Positions 45,697 through 53,979 of a stretch of DNA of 64,000 bases are shown piece by piece. The notes below the pieces were generated by a model, which ran no database searches, was not told the DNA's origin, and saw only the letters and a program-made list of their open reading frames with translations. The stretch comes from Mycolicibacterium mengxianglii (GTDB lineage: Bacteria; Actinomycetota; Actinomycetes; Mycobacteriales; Mycobacteriaceae): contig NZ_CP065373.1 of NCBI RefSeq assembly GCF_015710575.1, positions 2,542,001 to 2,606,000 of the forward strand, read 5' to 3'. Each line of letters starts with the position of its first letter. Position 1 is the stretch's first letter. The translations under genes were made by a program, and so were the position numbers.

Positions 45697-46126
45697 CGAC
45701 GGTCTCCGGTGCGCTGAAGTTCCAGGACCGGTCACCGAGGGCCAAGGTCCCGGCCACGGTGCGTCCCTGCAGGCGGCCGTCGAGCTGACCGCCGGGCCCG
45801 GTGAGGTGCACCGAGTCCCCGGTCACCGGTCCGGACAGCCACGTCTCGATGGCGGCACCGTCGCACACGTAGGCGCGGGCAGTGTCCTCCGTGACGGTCA
45901 GGTCGACGACGATCGTTGCGCCTTTGGTGGGGATATCGGCGGAATAGGTTGCGGTGTCGGGGAATTGGTTGACGGGCCCGGGCTTGGGGGAGGCGGTGGT
46001 CGCGGCGGCGGGCGCCGACACCACTTCCAGCCCCCGGCCGGGGTCTTCGGAGATGTTGGCCAGCCACAGCCCGGCGCCGGCGACGGCTACCGCGGCCAGG
46101 GAGACAATCGGTCCGCGAAAGGTCAT
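45686..46126 (-). CDS. membrane-anchored or secreted hypothetical protein, first gene of the Rieske operon
   Basis: A 146-residue protein: one N-terminal hydrophobic segment (IVSLAAVAVAGAGLWLANIS), a Ser/Pro linker and a beta-rich domain (ATIVVDLTVTEDTARAYVCD, then WNFSAPETV) similar in pattern to small mycobacterial envelope proteins. The single Cys is at about 94. No family recognised. Its close coupling to the downstream membrane and Rieske genes implies a shared function. Confidence 0.77.
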   Translation of the reverse strand: MTFRGPIVSLAAVAVAGAGLWLANISEDPGRGLEVVSAPAAATTASPKPGPVNQFPDTATYSADIPTKGATIVVDLTVTEDTARAYVCDGAAIETWLSGPVTGDSVHLTGPGGQLDGRLQGRTVAGTLALGDRSWNFSAPETVDAQ

Positions 46127-46245
46127 GGCGTTCTCCTTGATCGACGTTCACGTGCTTGCATGAACATCGATCCTCGGCCGAACTCGATCGCCGAACTTGG
46201 AGCCCGCGTGGAGATTGGCTGGAGATTGTCCGGATGACGGGGATC

Positions 46246-46992
46246 TCAGGCGGGAATGACGACCGTCAGTTCGTTGCCGTCACGCTCGACCGTCATCCCG
46301 GCCCGCCGGGCCACTGTCGCCACTGCAGCGGCGTCGCCGGGTTCGGCACGGCCCGAGGCCAGCGCCCGGGCCAGGCGGCCCTTGTGCGCCTTGTTGAAGT
46401 GGCTCACCACTGTGCGACGTCCGTCGGAGTGCTCGGCCAGCACGTCGACCCGCACGGCGCCGGGCAGCCGGCCGAGTCCGGCATAGGAGCCTGACCGCAG
46501 ATCCACCACCAGGTCGGTCGCGGCGATGTCGGCCAGGACGGGCTCCAGCACGGGGCGCCACCGGGCCGAGAGTGTCGGCCGGCCTGGCAGTTTCGACCCG
46601 GCAGAGAGTCGGTATGCGGGCACCTGATCGTCGGCCCGCAGCACGCCGAACAATGCGGACCCCACCGCCAGGCGGGCATGGGCACGGGTGGCGGCGGCGC
46701 CGCGCAGCGATTCGATGTCCAAGGCGTCGTAGAGCACCCCGGTGTAGCGGTGGATCGCCGGCATCGTCGCCGAGGTGAGCAGTGTCGCGTTGCGATCGAT
46801 CTCGGCGTCCTGGGCCGCAGAGATCCCCAGTGCCGCCCTACTGGCGGGCCGGTCGGCGGCCAGGGCGACCAGGTCGTCGACCAGGGCTGCCCGCAGCGGG
46901 GTCAGCTCGGGAGACGACAGCGCCTCGAACGCCAGCGGCTCGCCGTCGCCGCCGGTCCGTTTGGTCTCCGAGGGCGGCAGCAGCACGATCAC
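46246..46992 (-). CDS. yaaA: peroxide stress protein YaaA (DUF328)
   Basis: A 248-residue protein with the YaaA signature LLPPSETK at the start, RYTGVLYDALD, and VVSHFNKAHKGRLARAL near the end. In E. coli YaaA lowers free iron under peroxide stress and binds DNA. GTG 46992 gives VIVLLPPSETK (GTG 46986 is another choice). It is divergent from a nitroreductase gene. Confidence 0.92.
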   Translation of the reverse strand: MIVLLPPSETKRTGGDGEPLAFEALSSPELTPLRAALVDDLVALAADRPASRAALGISAAQDAEIDRNATLLTSATMPAIHRYTGVLYDALDIESLRGAAATRAHARLAVGSALFGVLRADDQVPAYRLSAGSKLPGRPTLSARWRPVLEPVLADIAATDLVVDLRSGSYAGLGRLPGAVRVDVLAEHSDGRRTVVSHFNKAHKGRLARALASGRAEPGDAAAVATVARRAGMTVERDGNELTVVIPA

Positions 46993-47087
46993 GGCAGGGA
47001 CCTTAACCGAGTCGCGCCCCACCCCGTCGCCTCGGGCAGATGCGGGGTTACATTTCAGGCAACGAATGTCACGAGGAAGGGTGGAGC

Positions 47088-47756
47088 ATGGCAGGCGCAA
47101 GCGCGGACATCTGGGAGGTGATGTCGACGGCGCGGACCATCCGGAAATTCACCGATGAACCGGTTGACGACGCGACGCTGGGGCGCTGTCTGCAGGCGGC
47201 GACCTGGGCGCCGTCGGGTGCGAACGCGCAGGAGTGGCGCTTTGTGGTCCTGCGTTCACCCGAGCAACGTGCCGTGGTGGCCAAGGCGGCCGCACACGCG
47301 CTGGCGGTCATCGAACCCGTCTACGGAATGACCCGTCCAGCCGACGACGACCACGGTCAGCGGGCCCGCACCTATCGTGCCACCTATGAATTGCACGACC
47401 GCGCAGAAGAATTCACCTCGGTGCTGTTCACCCAGCGACGCTTCGCGACGGCCTCGGAGCTGCTGCTGGGTGGATCGATCTTCCCGGCGATGCAGAACTT
47501 CCTGCTCGCCGCGCGCGCCCAGGGCCTGGGCGCGTGCCTGACCAGTTGGGGTTCCTACGGCGGAGAGCAGCTGTTGCGCGACGCGGTGGGGGTGCCGTCG
47601 GACTGGATGATCGCCGGTCACGTCGTCATCGGCTGGCCCCGCGGCAATCACGGGCCGCTGCGCCGCCGGTCCCTGGCCGCCAGCGTGCATCTCGATCACT
47701 GGGGGCAGCCGGCGCCGCAGATCACCGCCGCCGTCACCTCACCCGCGCGCGAGTAG
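47088..47756 (+). CDS. nitroreductase family protein (FMN)
   Basis: A 222-residue flavoprotein: MSTARTIRKFTDEPVDDATL, then WAPSGANAQEWRFVVL (FMN-binding Arg/Ser segment) and IFPAMQNFLLAARAQGLGA are typical. Such enzymes reduce nitro, quinone or enone compounds with NAD(P)H. The ATG at 47088 follows GGAAGGGTGGAG. It is convergent with the phosphodiesterase gene, overlapping 18 bp. Confidence 0.9.
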   Translation: MAGASADIWEVMSTARTIRKFTDEPVDDATLGRCLQAATWAPSGANAQEWRFVVLRSPEQRAVVAKAAAHALAVIEPVYGMTRPADDDHGQRARTYRATYELHDRAEEFTSVLFTQRRFATASELLLGGSIFPAMQNFLLAARAQGLGACLTSWGSYGGEQLLRDAVGVPSDWMIAGHVVIGWPRGNHGPLRRRSLAASVHLDHWGQPAPQITAAVTSPARE

Positions 47757-48887
47757 CAGCGGAACCCGCTGCTCGGCGGGGGTCAGGGAACCGTGGTGTC
47801 CCACCAGTGCCGACTCCGACGGTTCGACCTGGCGGCGCACCAGCACGGCCGATTCGGTGGCCGCGACCACCAGGTCGCCGATCCGGTGCCGGACCCGGTC
47901 GCTGACCGGACCGCCGAACCAGCCGGCCTCGATGGCCTCGTCGCGGCTGGCCACCCACGCGCGACCCGCCAAGGCTTCGCGCCACGTGTCGGCCACCGAA
48001 GCGTCGGCGCCGGCGGTCACGTAGACGTGCCGGGCTCGGGGCTCACCGCCGATACTGTGCACGCCGGCGAGCAGGTGCGGTGCGCTGTCGATGTCCACCA
48101 CCTGGGCCGGGTCGGCCGTGACCATGCCGTGGTCGGCGACGACTGCCAGCAGGGCGCCTGCGGGCAGCGCGTCGACCACCGATTCCACCAAGCGGTCCAC
48201 CTGCCGTAGCTGCATCCGCCAGGCCGCCGAGCCGGGGCCGTACAGGTGTCCCACCAGATCCAGCTCGCTGTGATAGCCGTAGCAGAAGCCGCGGTCGTCG
48301 AGTACTCGGCTCACCCCGGCGGCCAGATCGCCCAGGGCGTGTACGCCCACATACGTCGCGCCACGCAGTACCGCCCGGGTCAGTCCGGAGCCGGCGAACT
48401 CAGAACCGCTCACCACGCTGACCGCGACGCCGGCGGCCGCGGCGCGTTCGAATGTCGTCGGTAATGGCTGGACGTCCTCGGGGATCAGGGTGTCGCGCAG
48501 GTCCGGGCCCCACGGGTGGGGACGCCATCGCAGCGCGTTGAACACCGGGGAATCAGGGTCACCGGTGGGCAGCCGGAACGAGTAGCCGACCATGCCGTGC
48601 TGTCCGGACCGACGGCCGGTGCCGATTGCGGCCAGCCCCGCCGCGGTGGTCGAGGGAAAGCCCACCTGCAGTGTCTGACCGCGCAGCCCGGCCAGCACTG
48701 GGGCGTCGGCGGCGTAGGTGTCGAGCAGGTCGGCGCCCAGGCCGTCGATCAACAGCACACAGGCCCCGGCGACCTCGCTGCCGACGTCGAGCCCGCCGCC
48801 GAGATCGTGGATGTCCATCGCGGCCAGTATCGAGGGCACCACGTCGGCCAGATGGGGAAGGCTGGAATCTGGTTGGGGGAGTGACAT
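47739..48887 (-). CDS. alkaline phosphatase superfamily protein (type I phosphodiesterase/nucleotide pyrophosphatase-like)
   Basis: A 382-residue metal-dependent hydrolase. Metal and nucleophile segments: LLIDGLGADLLD (Asp), FPSTTAAGLAAIGTG (Thr nucleophile), SELDLVGHLYGPGS (Asp/His), VVADHGMV (Asp-His) and VGHHGSLTP (His). No signal peptide is visible. The substrate is probably a nucleotide or phosphodiester. It runs in the same direction as, and 18 bp after, the methyltransferase gene. Confidence 0.9.
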   Translation of the reverse strand: MSLPQPDSSLPHLADVVPSILAAMDIHDLGGGLDVGSEVAGACVLLIDGLGADLLDTYAADAPVLAGLRGQTLQVGFPSTTAAGLAAIGTGRRSGQHGMVGYSFRLPTGDPDSPVFNALRWRPHPWGPDLRDTLIPEDVQPLPTTFERAAAAGVAVSVVSGSEFAGSGLTRAVLRGATYVGVHALGDLAAGVSRVLDDRGFCYGYHSELDLVGHLYGPGSAAWRMQLRQVDRLVESVVDALPAGALLAVVADHGMVTADPAQVVDIDSAPHLLAGVHSIGGEPRARHVYVTAGADASVADTWREALAGRAWVASRDEAIEAGWFGGPVSDRVRHRIGDLVVAATESAVLVRRQVEPSESALVGHHGSLTPAEQRVPLLLARG

Positions 48888-48905
48888 GTTCGAGGGGGCC
48901 TCCCG

Positions 48906-49517
48906 CTACCCGGCCCGACGATGCACGGACACCGCGTACTCTCCGCCGGTGAACGGAGTCCGCTCCCACGTCGCCCACCGCGCTACCGGGTCCAGGCCCG
49001 CGGCGGCTGCGAAACGGTCATAATCGTGCAGTTGCAGCCGGCCCGGTCGCAGGCTGAACCCCGCGATCACCAAGCCTCCGATGGTGACGGACTCGCTGAC
49101 CCGGTGCAGCACCCGATCCTCGGTGCCGGGAGCCAGGAAGATCATCACATTGCCGGCGAGTACCGCCACGTCGAAGGGGTCCTCGACGACGCCGGTCAGC
49201 TCAGCCAGGTCGGCGTGGATCCAGGTCAGGTCCGGGGCTTTGGTCTGCGCGGTGGCCAGCATCTGTGGGTCGGCGTCCACACCGACTGTGGTGAACCCGC
49301 GTGCGGCCAATTCGATTGCGACCCTTCCGGTTCCGCATCCGGCGTCGAGAACCCGGGTGCCGCCGCACTCGCGCAGCGCATCGTGGACGAAGTTGGCTTC
49401 GCCGTGCACGCTCTGGCCTGCGGCCGCCAAGCGGTGCCATCGCCGGTCGTAGTCGTCGCCGCGGGGAGCGTGGTCGCTGCCCTGCCATCGGGTGCTCACG
49501 CCCTGATTCAACACCAT
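48906..49517 (-). CDS. class I SAM-dependent methyltransferase
   Basis: A 203-residue methyltransferase. Motif I is VLDAGCGTGRVAIEL, followed by VGVDADPQML (acidic ribose contact) and FDVAVLAGNVMIF (motif IV region). The methyl acceptor is unknown. The ATG at 49517 lies 20 bp from the -35 of the divergent ArsR-SRPBCC promoter; GTG 49499 is an alternative. It probably forms an operon with the phosphodiesterase gene. Confidence 0.88.
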   Translation of the reverse strand: MVLNQGVSTRWQGSDHAPRGDDYDRRWHRLAAAGQSVHGEANFVHDALRECGGTRVLDAGCGTGRVAIELAARGFTTVGVDADPQMLATAQTKAPDLTWIHADLAELTGVVEDPFDVAVLAGNVMIFLAPGTEDRVLHRVSESVTIGGLVIAGFSLRPGRLQLHDYDRFAAAAGLDPVARWATWERTPFTGGEYAVSVHRRAG

Positions 49518-49536
49518 CGCCGAAAGGGCCGGACCC

Positions 49537-49591
49537 TTGACATGCAGCCCAGCGGCTGCCTAGATTCAGACATGCAGCCGTGAGGCTGCAT
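49537..49591 (+). promoter_or_regulatory. promoter of the ArsR-SRPBCC gene with two near-identical operators
   Basis: -35 TTGACA at 49537-49542, 18-bp spacer, -10 TAGATT at 49561-49566. Operator 1 (49542-49561) is ATGCAGCC-CAGC-GGCTGCCT, lying in the spacer. Operator 2 (49572-49591) is the perfect ATGCAGCC-GTGA-GGCTGCAT at the start of the transcript. Their starts are exactly 30 bp apart. The arrangement strongly suggests autorepression by the encoded ArsR protein. Confidence 0.8.
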
Positions 49592-49605
49592 GAAGGGAAG
49601 GTGAC

Positions 49606-50391
49606 ATGGACGAGGTGTTCAAAGCGTTGGCAGATCCGAGCCGGCGGCTGCTCCTGGACAGTCTCAACATCCACAGCGGACAGACTCTGACCGAGCTGTG
49701 CAGCGGGTTGTCCATGGCGCGGCAGTCCGTCAGCAAGCACCTGGCGGTGCTCGAGGCCGCCAACCTGATCAGCACGCGGTGGCGGGGGCGGGAGAAGTTG
49801 CACTTCGTCAACGCCGAACCGATCAACGCCATCGCCGACCGCTGGATCCGTCAGTACGACCGGGCGCGGGCGCAGGCCCTCGCCGACCTCAAGACCGTCC
49901 TGGAGGGCGAATCAATGTCTGAATCAACAGATTTCGTGTACACCACCTACATCAAGACCACACCCGAGCGCCTGTGGCAGGCCATCACCGACCCGGTGTT
50001 CTCCGAGCGCTATCTGGGCCATGCCCTGGTCTCGGACTGGCAGCAGGGTTCGACCTACACCTGGCACGACCGTGAGCTGACAATCGAGCACCCCGACCAG
50101 GTGGTGCTGGAGTACGACCCGTACCGCCGGTTGGTGATCACCTTCCACACCTTCATCCCCGAGATCGCCACCATCGCCGACATCAGCCAGGAGACCATCG
50201 CGAAAGCGGCCAGCGAGCCCCGCTCCAAGGTCACCTTCGAGATCGAACCCGCCGGTGACCAGGTGAAACTGACGGTCGTCCATGACGGTTTCCCGGCCGA
50301 CAGCGCGGTGCGGACACTGATCTCCGGCGGCTGGCCGTGGAAGCTGTCGAACCTCAAGAGCGGCTTGGAAGCTGCGGGGGCCCTGGTGTGA
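49606..50391 (+). CDS. ArsR-type regulator fused to an SRPBCC (AHSA1/START-like) ligand-binding domain
   Basis: A 261-residue fusion. Residues 1-95 form an ArsR winged helix (DEVFKALADPSRRLLLDSL, then SMARQSVSKHLAVLEAANLI); no metal Cys is present. Residues 108-261 form an SRPBCC domain (VYTTYIKTTPERLWQAITD, then SERYLGHALVSDW and GGWPWKLSNLKSGLE), a hydrophobic-pocket fold. This suggests a one-component sensor for a hydrophobic ligand. GAAGGGAAGG precedes the ATG, and tandem palindromes cover the promoter. Confidence 0.93.
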   Translation: MDEVFKALADPSRRLLLDSLNIHSGQTLTELCSGLSMARQSVSKHLAVLEAANLISTRWRGREKLHFVNAEPINAIADRWIRQYDRARAQALADLKTVLEGESMSESTDFVYTTYIKTTPERLWQAITDPVFSERYLGHALVSDWQQGSTYTWHDRELTIEHPDQVVLEYDPYRRLVITFHTFIPEIATIADISQETIAKAASEPRSKVTFEIEPAGDQVKLTVVHDGFPADSAVRTLISGGWPWKLSNLKSGLEAAGALV

Positions 50392-50462
50392 CGGCCGCAG
50401 CGCTTCATCGGTGACGGTGACCGGGTGTTTGTGGGAGGATTCCCCGCGGTGGAACTGGCACG

Positions 50463-51212
50463 ATGGATACGGTGCACAGGAACCGGAGCCGCCGACTGCC
50501 GGGTGAGTGGCTGCGCTGGCGGAAACCGCTTATAATCGCCTGCGCTACTGCGGTTTTGGCGGGCTGCACGCACGCTCCCACCGACGGAACGGCCACCACC
50601 ACAACCACAGCGGCCACCACCATCACAGCCACCACCAGCGCGGCGGCGCGTCCGCAGGCCCCGGTGGTCGAGCGCGTCACCGCCGAACAGCTCGGCGCGA
50701 CCTGGCGCCCGGAATGCCCCGTCACCCCGGATCAGCTGCGTCGCGTCGAACTGGACTATCTGGGCCTGGACGCGCGGGTGCACCGGGGGAGCCTGGTGGT
50801 TCACCAGGACCTCGTCGAGGCGGTGATCGCGGCCTTCGACCGGCTCTACCGGCTGCGGTTCCCGATCGAGCGGATGCGCACGGTGGACCACTATCGCGGT
50901 GCGGACGATGAACTCTCCATGCGCGACAACAACACCTCGGCGTTCAATTGCCGCGACATACCCGGCAGCGGCAAATGGTCGTACCACGCCTACGGGCGGG
51001 CAATCGACGTCAACCCGCGGTTCAACCCCTACATCGATGGCACCGGTGCGTTTCAGCCGGCGAACGCCGGTGTGTACCTCGATCGCAACCGGATCGATCC
51101 GGGGCTATTCAAAACCGGCGGCGCCCCGGTGCGCGCATTCACCGACCATGGTTGGCAGTGGGGCGGGTACTGGCGCACCCCCAAGGACTATCAGCACTTC
51201 GAAATGCCCTGA
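50463..51212 (+). CDS. M15-family (VanY/D-Ala-D-Ala carboxypeptidase-like) lipoprotein
   Basis: A 249-residue lipoprotein: signal with lipobox LAGC (C35), a Thr/Ala linker (about 40-65), then a zinc peptidase fold with SYHAYGRAIDVNP (His and Asp zinc ligands) and DYQHFEMP (last His). It would act on peptidoglycan stem peptides outside the membrane. It follows the ArsR fusion gene by 71 bp and converges with the MOSC gene. Confidence 0.9.
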   Translation: MDTVHRNRSRRLPGEWLRWRKPLIIACATAVLAGCTHAPTDGTATTTTTAATTITATTSAAARPQAPVVERVTAEQLGATWRPECPVTPDQLRRVELDYLGLDARVHRGSLVVHQDLVEAVIAAFDRLYRLRFPIERMRTVDHYRGADDELSMRDNNTSAFNCRDIPGSGKWSYHAYGRAIDVNPRFNPYIDGTGAFQPANAGVYLDRNRIDPGLFKTGGAPVRAFTDHGWQWGGYWRTPKDYQHFEMP

Positions 51213-51215
51213 GTA

Positions 51216-51869
51216 TCAGGTGCGTTTGTGCGCCAGCCGCTTGATCTTCTCGGGTAGCGCATCCGCACTGAGCAGCCGCGGCAGCAGCTCCGGCTCGCCC
51301 ATGATGGCGCGGAACACCACGGCGACAGTGATGTCGTGGTCGGGCCTGCTGGCCACCACCACCTCGTCACCGGCACGGACGGTGCCCGGCTCGATGACCC
51401 GCAGGTAGGCACCCGGAGTGGCGGCGGTGGTGAAGGTCTTCATCCAACCGCGGATCGACAGCCACTTGGCGAAGGTGCGGCACGGGGTCCGCGGCGACGT
51501 CACCTCGAGAACCAGGCCGTCGGAGCCGACGTGCCAGCGCTCGCCGATCCGCGCACCTGTGACGTCGACGCCGGTGGTGGTGAAGTTCTCGCCGAACGTG
51601 CCGTTGGCCAGCTCACGCTGCAGCTCGGTCTCCCACACGTCGAGATCCTCACGGGCGTAGGCGTACACCGCTTGGTCGTCACCACCGTGGAACTTCGAAT
51701 TGCCGATCAGGTCGCCGACGAGCCCGCTGCCCAGACCACCCTTGCGCGGCCCGGGGGCGCGCACCTCCACCGGATCCGGGGTGGGGTGTTTGTCGATACC
51801 GGTGGACAGCTCGGGTTTGTCCGGATTGCGGCGCGGTTGGGCGAGGTTCACCGTCAGGATCGAAGCCAT
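51216..51869 (-). CDS. MOSC domain-containing protein
   Basis: A 217-residue protein of the MOSC (molybdenum cofactor sulfurase C-terminal) type. FHGGDDQAVYAYAREDL, then FGENFTTTGVDV and the conserved Cys in TPCRTFAKW are visible. Stand-alone members similar to YiiM reduce N-hydroxylated compounds using Moco. The ATG at 51869 gives MASILTVNLAQPR. It follows the signalling genes in the same direction but 17 bp after their end; a functional link is unclear. Confidence 0.88.
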   Translation of the reverse strand: MASILTVNLAQPRRNPDKPELSTGIDKHPTPDPVEVRAPGPRKGGLGSGLVGDLIGNSKFHGGDDQAVYAYAREDLDVWETELQRELANGTFGENFTTTGVDVTGARIGERWHVGSDGLVLEVTSPRTPCRTFAKWLSIRGWMKTFTTAATPGAYLRVIEPGTVRAGDEVVVASRPDHDITVAVVFRAIMGEPELLPRLLSADALPEKIKRLAHKRT

Positions 51870-51886
51870 GATCGTGGGGTCCCGGC

Positions 51887-52330
51887 TCAGAACTGGGGGA
51901 GCCGGACGACCTGCACGAAGAACTCGTCGATCTGGCGCACCGCGTTCATGAACTGGTCCAGGTCCACCGGCTTGGTGACATAGGCATTGGCGTGCAGTTT
52001 GTAGCTGCGCAGAATGTCTTCTTCGGCCGACGACGTGGTGAGCACCACGACCGGGATGAGCGACAAATCGGCGTCGGACTTGATCCGCTCGAGCAGCTGA
52101 CGCCCGTCGTACTTGGGCAGGTTCAGGTCCAGCAGGATCAGATCAGGGCGTGGCGCGTCGGCGTAGGGACCCCGGCGGTAGAGGAAGTCCAGGCCTTCCT
52201 GGCCGTCGTGCGCCACGTGCAGCGTGTTCTTGATCTTGTTGTGCTCGAACGCTTCCCGGGTTATCAGTTCATCGCCGGGATCGTCTTCGATGAGCAGGAC
52301 ATCGATCGCACGGGCTTCTTCGGACGTCAT
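51887..52330 (-). CDS. single-domain response regulator (Rcp1-like)
   Basis: A 147-residue CheY-like receiver: acidic pocket IEDDPGDE, phospho-acceptor Asp in LILLDLNLPKYDG, VVLTTSSAEED with Thr/Ser, and Lys in YVTKPVD. There is no output domain, as in Rcp1-type partners of phytochrome-like kinases. The ATG overlaps the kinase stop by 4 bp, so the kinase upstream is its probable phosphodonor. Confidence 0.92.
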   Translation of the reverse strand: MTSEEARAIDVLLIEDDPGDELITREAFEHNKIKNTLHVAHDGQEGLDFLYRRGPYADAPRPDLILLDLNLPKYDGRQLLERIKSDADLSLIPVVVLTTSSAEEDILRSYKLHANAYVTKPVDLDQFMNAVRQIDEFFVQVVRLPQF

Positions 52331-53979
52331 GGGGTGCTTCCTTCCAATGCGACAGACGCGCTGTCGAGGTGGGTTGGGTTCGGGTCGGTGGGCAAGGTGA
52401 AGCAGAACCGTGTTCCGCCGGTGTAGGAGGTGTCGATCCAGATGAAGCCGCCATGGTGCTCGACGATCTTGCGGCACACCGCCAGGCCGATGCCGGTACC
52501 GGTGTAGGCGTCGCGGCCGTGTAACCGCTGGAAGATCACGAACACCTTGTCCGCGAATTCCTCTTCGATGCCGATACCGTTGTCGGACACCGACAGGAAC
52601 CACGTTCCGGTGCGATCGCCGGTGCCCGCCTCGCAGTCGATCACGATCCGTGGCGGGGTGTCTGGTCGGCGGAACTTCATGGCATTGCCAATCAGGTTCT
52701 GCCACAACAACGCCAGAAGAGTCGGGTCACCGATGACGTGCGGCATCGGCGTGCTGGGCCGAATGATCTCGGCGTCGGTTTCCTCCATGGCAGCCTGCAG
52801 GTTGGCCAATCCGGCGTCGAGAGTGCTGGTGAGATCGACCTCGGTGTAGGTGGCATTCAGCCTGCCGACCCTCGAGAACGCCAGCAGATCGTTGATCAAC
52901 CGCTGCATCCGTTTGGCACCGTCGACGGCGAAAGCGATGTACTCGACGCCGCGTTCGTCGAGCTTGTCGCCATAGCGCTTCTCCAACAGCTGGCAGAACG
53001 ACGCCACCTTGCGGAGAGGCTCCTGTAGGTCGTGCGAGGCGACGTAGGCGAATTGCTCGAGCTCAGCGTTGGAACGACGCAGTTCGACGGCCTGCTCGTC
53101 GAGCGCTTCCGCTTGCTGCGCCAACCGCGCCCTGGCGGTTGTCGAGACCTCCAGTTCCTCGACGATCCGCTGCCGCATGTCCTCGACGTCGGTGGCGATG
53201 CTACGGATGTCGCGCGGGCCCTGGCGGGGGATCCGTTCGTTGAACTGGCCGCCGGTGATCCGTCGGCAGGCGGCGGCGAGCGCCTCGAGCGGGCGGGTCA
53301 CCGCACCGCGCACCAGCATCGCCAGCAAGACGGCGGTGACCACGAATACGACGAGCACCCCGATGAGCACGAAGTTCCGCCAGGTCTGGACCCGGTTGAG
53401 GTCGTTGCCTGCGCTCTCCCGGGCCTCGGCGAAGTGCGTGTTCTGGACGTCGAAGAGGGCGCGGATGCCGTCGAAGGCGAGTTTGCCCTCTTCGACGGTC
53501 ACATTGTTGACCAAGCTCGGAGTACCAGGATCAACACTCGTGATGACCGGTTCGGCGTAGGTCTGGCGCCAGCCGGCGGCAGCCGTCTCGATGGTGTCGA
53601 GGTCGGCCAGCAGATCGGGGCGACTTTTCAGGCGCGCCCTGATGTCGTCGGCGGCCTCCTGCTCGAGGCGCTGTCCGTCGTAGTAAGGGGCGAGGAACTG
53701 CCGATCAGCGGCGAGCTGGTATCCGCGGACCGCGGTCTCCTGATCCCGCAACGCGGCTTGCAACTGGTAGGCCGAGATCCGCGACGGGCCGATCTCCTCG
53801 ATGAGTTCGTTGACGACGTCATCGGAGCGGCTGAGCAGGGCGGCGGTGGCGATCCCACCAGCCAGTACCACCACGCCGGTGATGGACAGCACCAGGATCA
53901 GCCAGGCCTGCACGGACAATCCTCGGCCGAACCGGGCTGGATTTGTCGAAGGTGTCTCGCTCAAGGTCGTCTCGCTCAA
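52327..53979 (-). CDS. CHASE3-HAMP sensor histidine kinase
   Basis: A 550-residue kinase: TM1 about 26-48, CHASE3 extracytoplasmic domain (about 50-195), TM2 about 203-225, HAMP, a coiled linker, then a phytochrome-type H-box (YVASHDLQEPLRKVASF) and HATPase with DNGIGIEEEF and GTGIGLAVC. It overlaps both neighbours by 4 bp (upstream regulator-phosphatase, downstream receiver). The CHASE3 ligand is unknown. The order implies phosphotransfer to both the single receiver and the receiver-phosphatase. Confidence 0.94.
   Translation of the reverse strand: MSETTLSETPSTNPARFGRGLSVQAWLILVLSITGVVVLAGGIATAALLSRSDDVVNELIEEIGPSRISAYQLQAALRDQETAVRGYQLAADRQFLAPYYDGQRLEQEAADDIRARLKSRPDLLADLDTIETAAAGWRQTYAEPVITSVDPGTPSLVNNVTVEEGKLAFDGIRALFDVQNTHFAEARESAGNDLNRVQTWRNFVLIGVLVVFVVTAVLLAMLVRGAVTRPLEALAAACRRITGGQFNERIPRQGPRDIRSIATDVEDMRQRIVEELEVSTTARARLAQQAEALDEQAVELRRSNAELEQFAYVASHDLQEPLRKVASFCQLLEKRYGDKLDERGVEYIAFAVDGAKRMQRLINDLLAFSRVGRLNATYTEVDLTSTLDAGLANLQAAMEETDAEIIRPSTPMPHVIGDPTLLALLWQNLIGNAMKFRRPDTPPRIVIDCEAGTGDRTGTWFLSVSDNGIGIEEEFADKVFVIFQRLHGRDAYTGTGIGLAVCRKIVEHHGGFIWIDTSYTGGTRFCFTLPTDPNPTHLDSASVALEGSTP

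Noticed and set aside
47050..47069. ACATT-N10-AATGT between yaaA and the nitroreductase gene
   Set aside because: Five-base arms with a long spacer are expected by chance; no OxyR or other site match.
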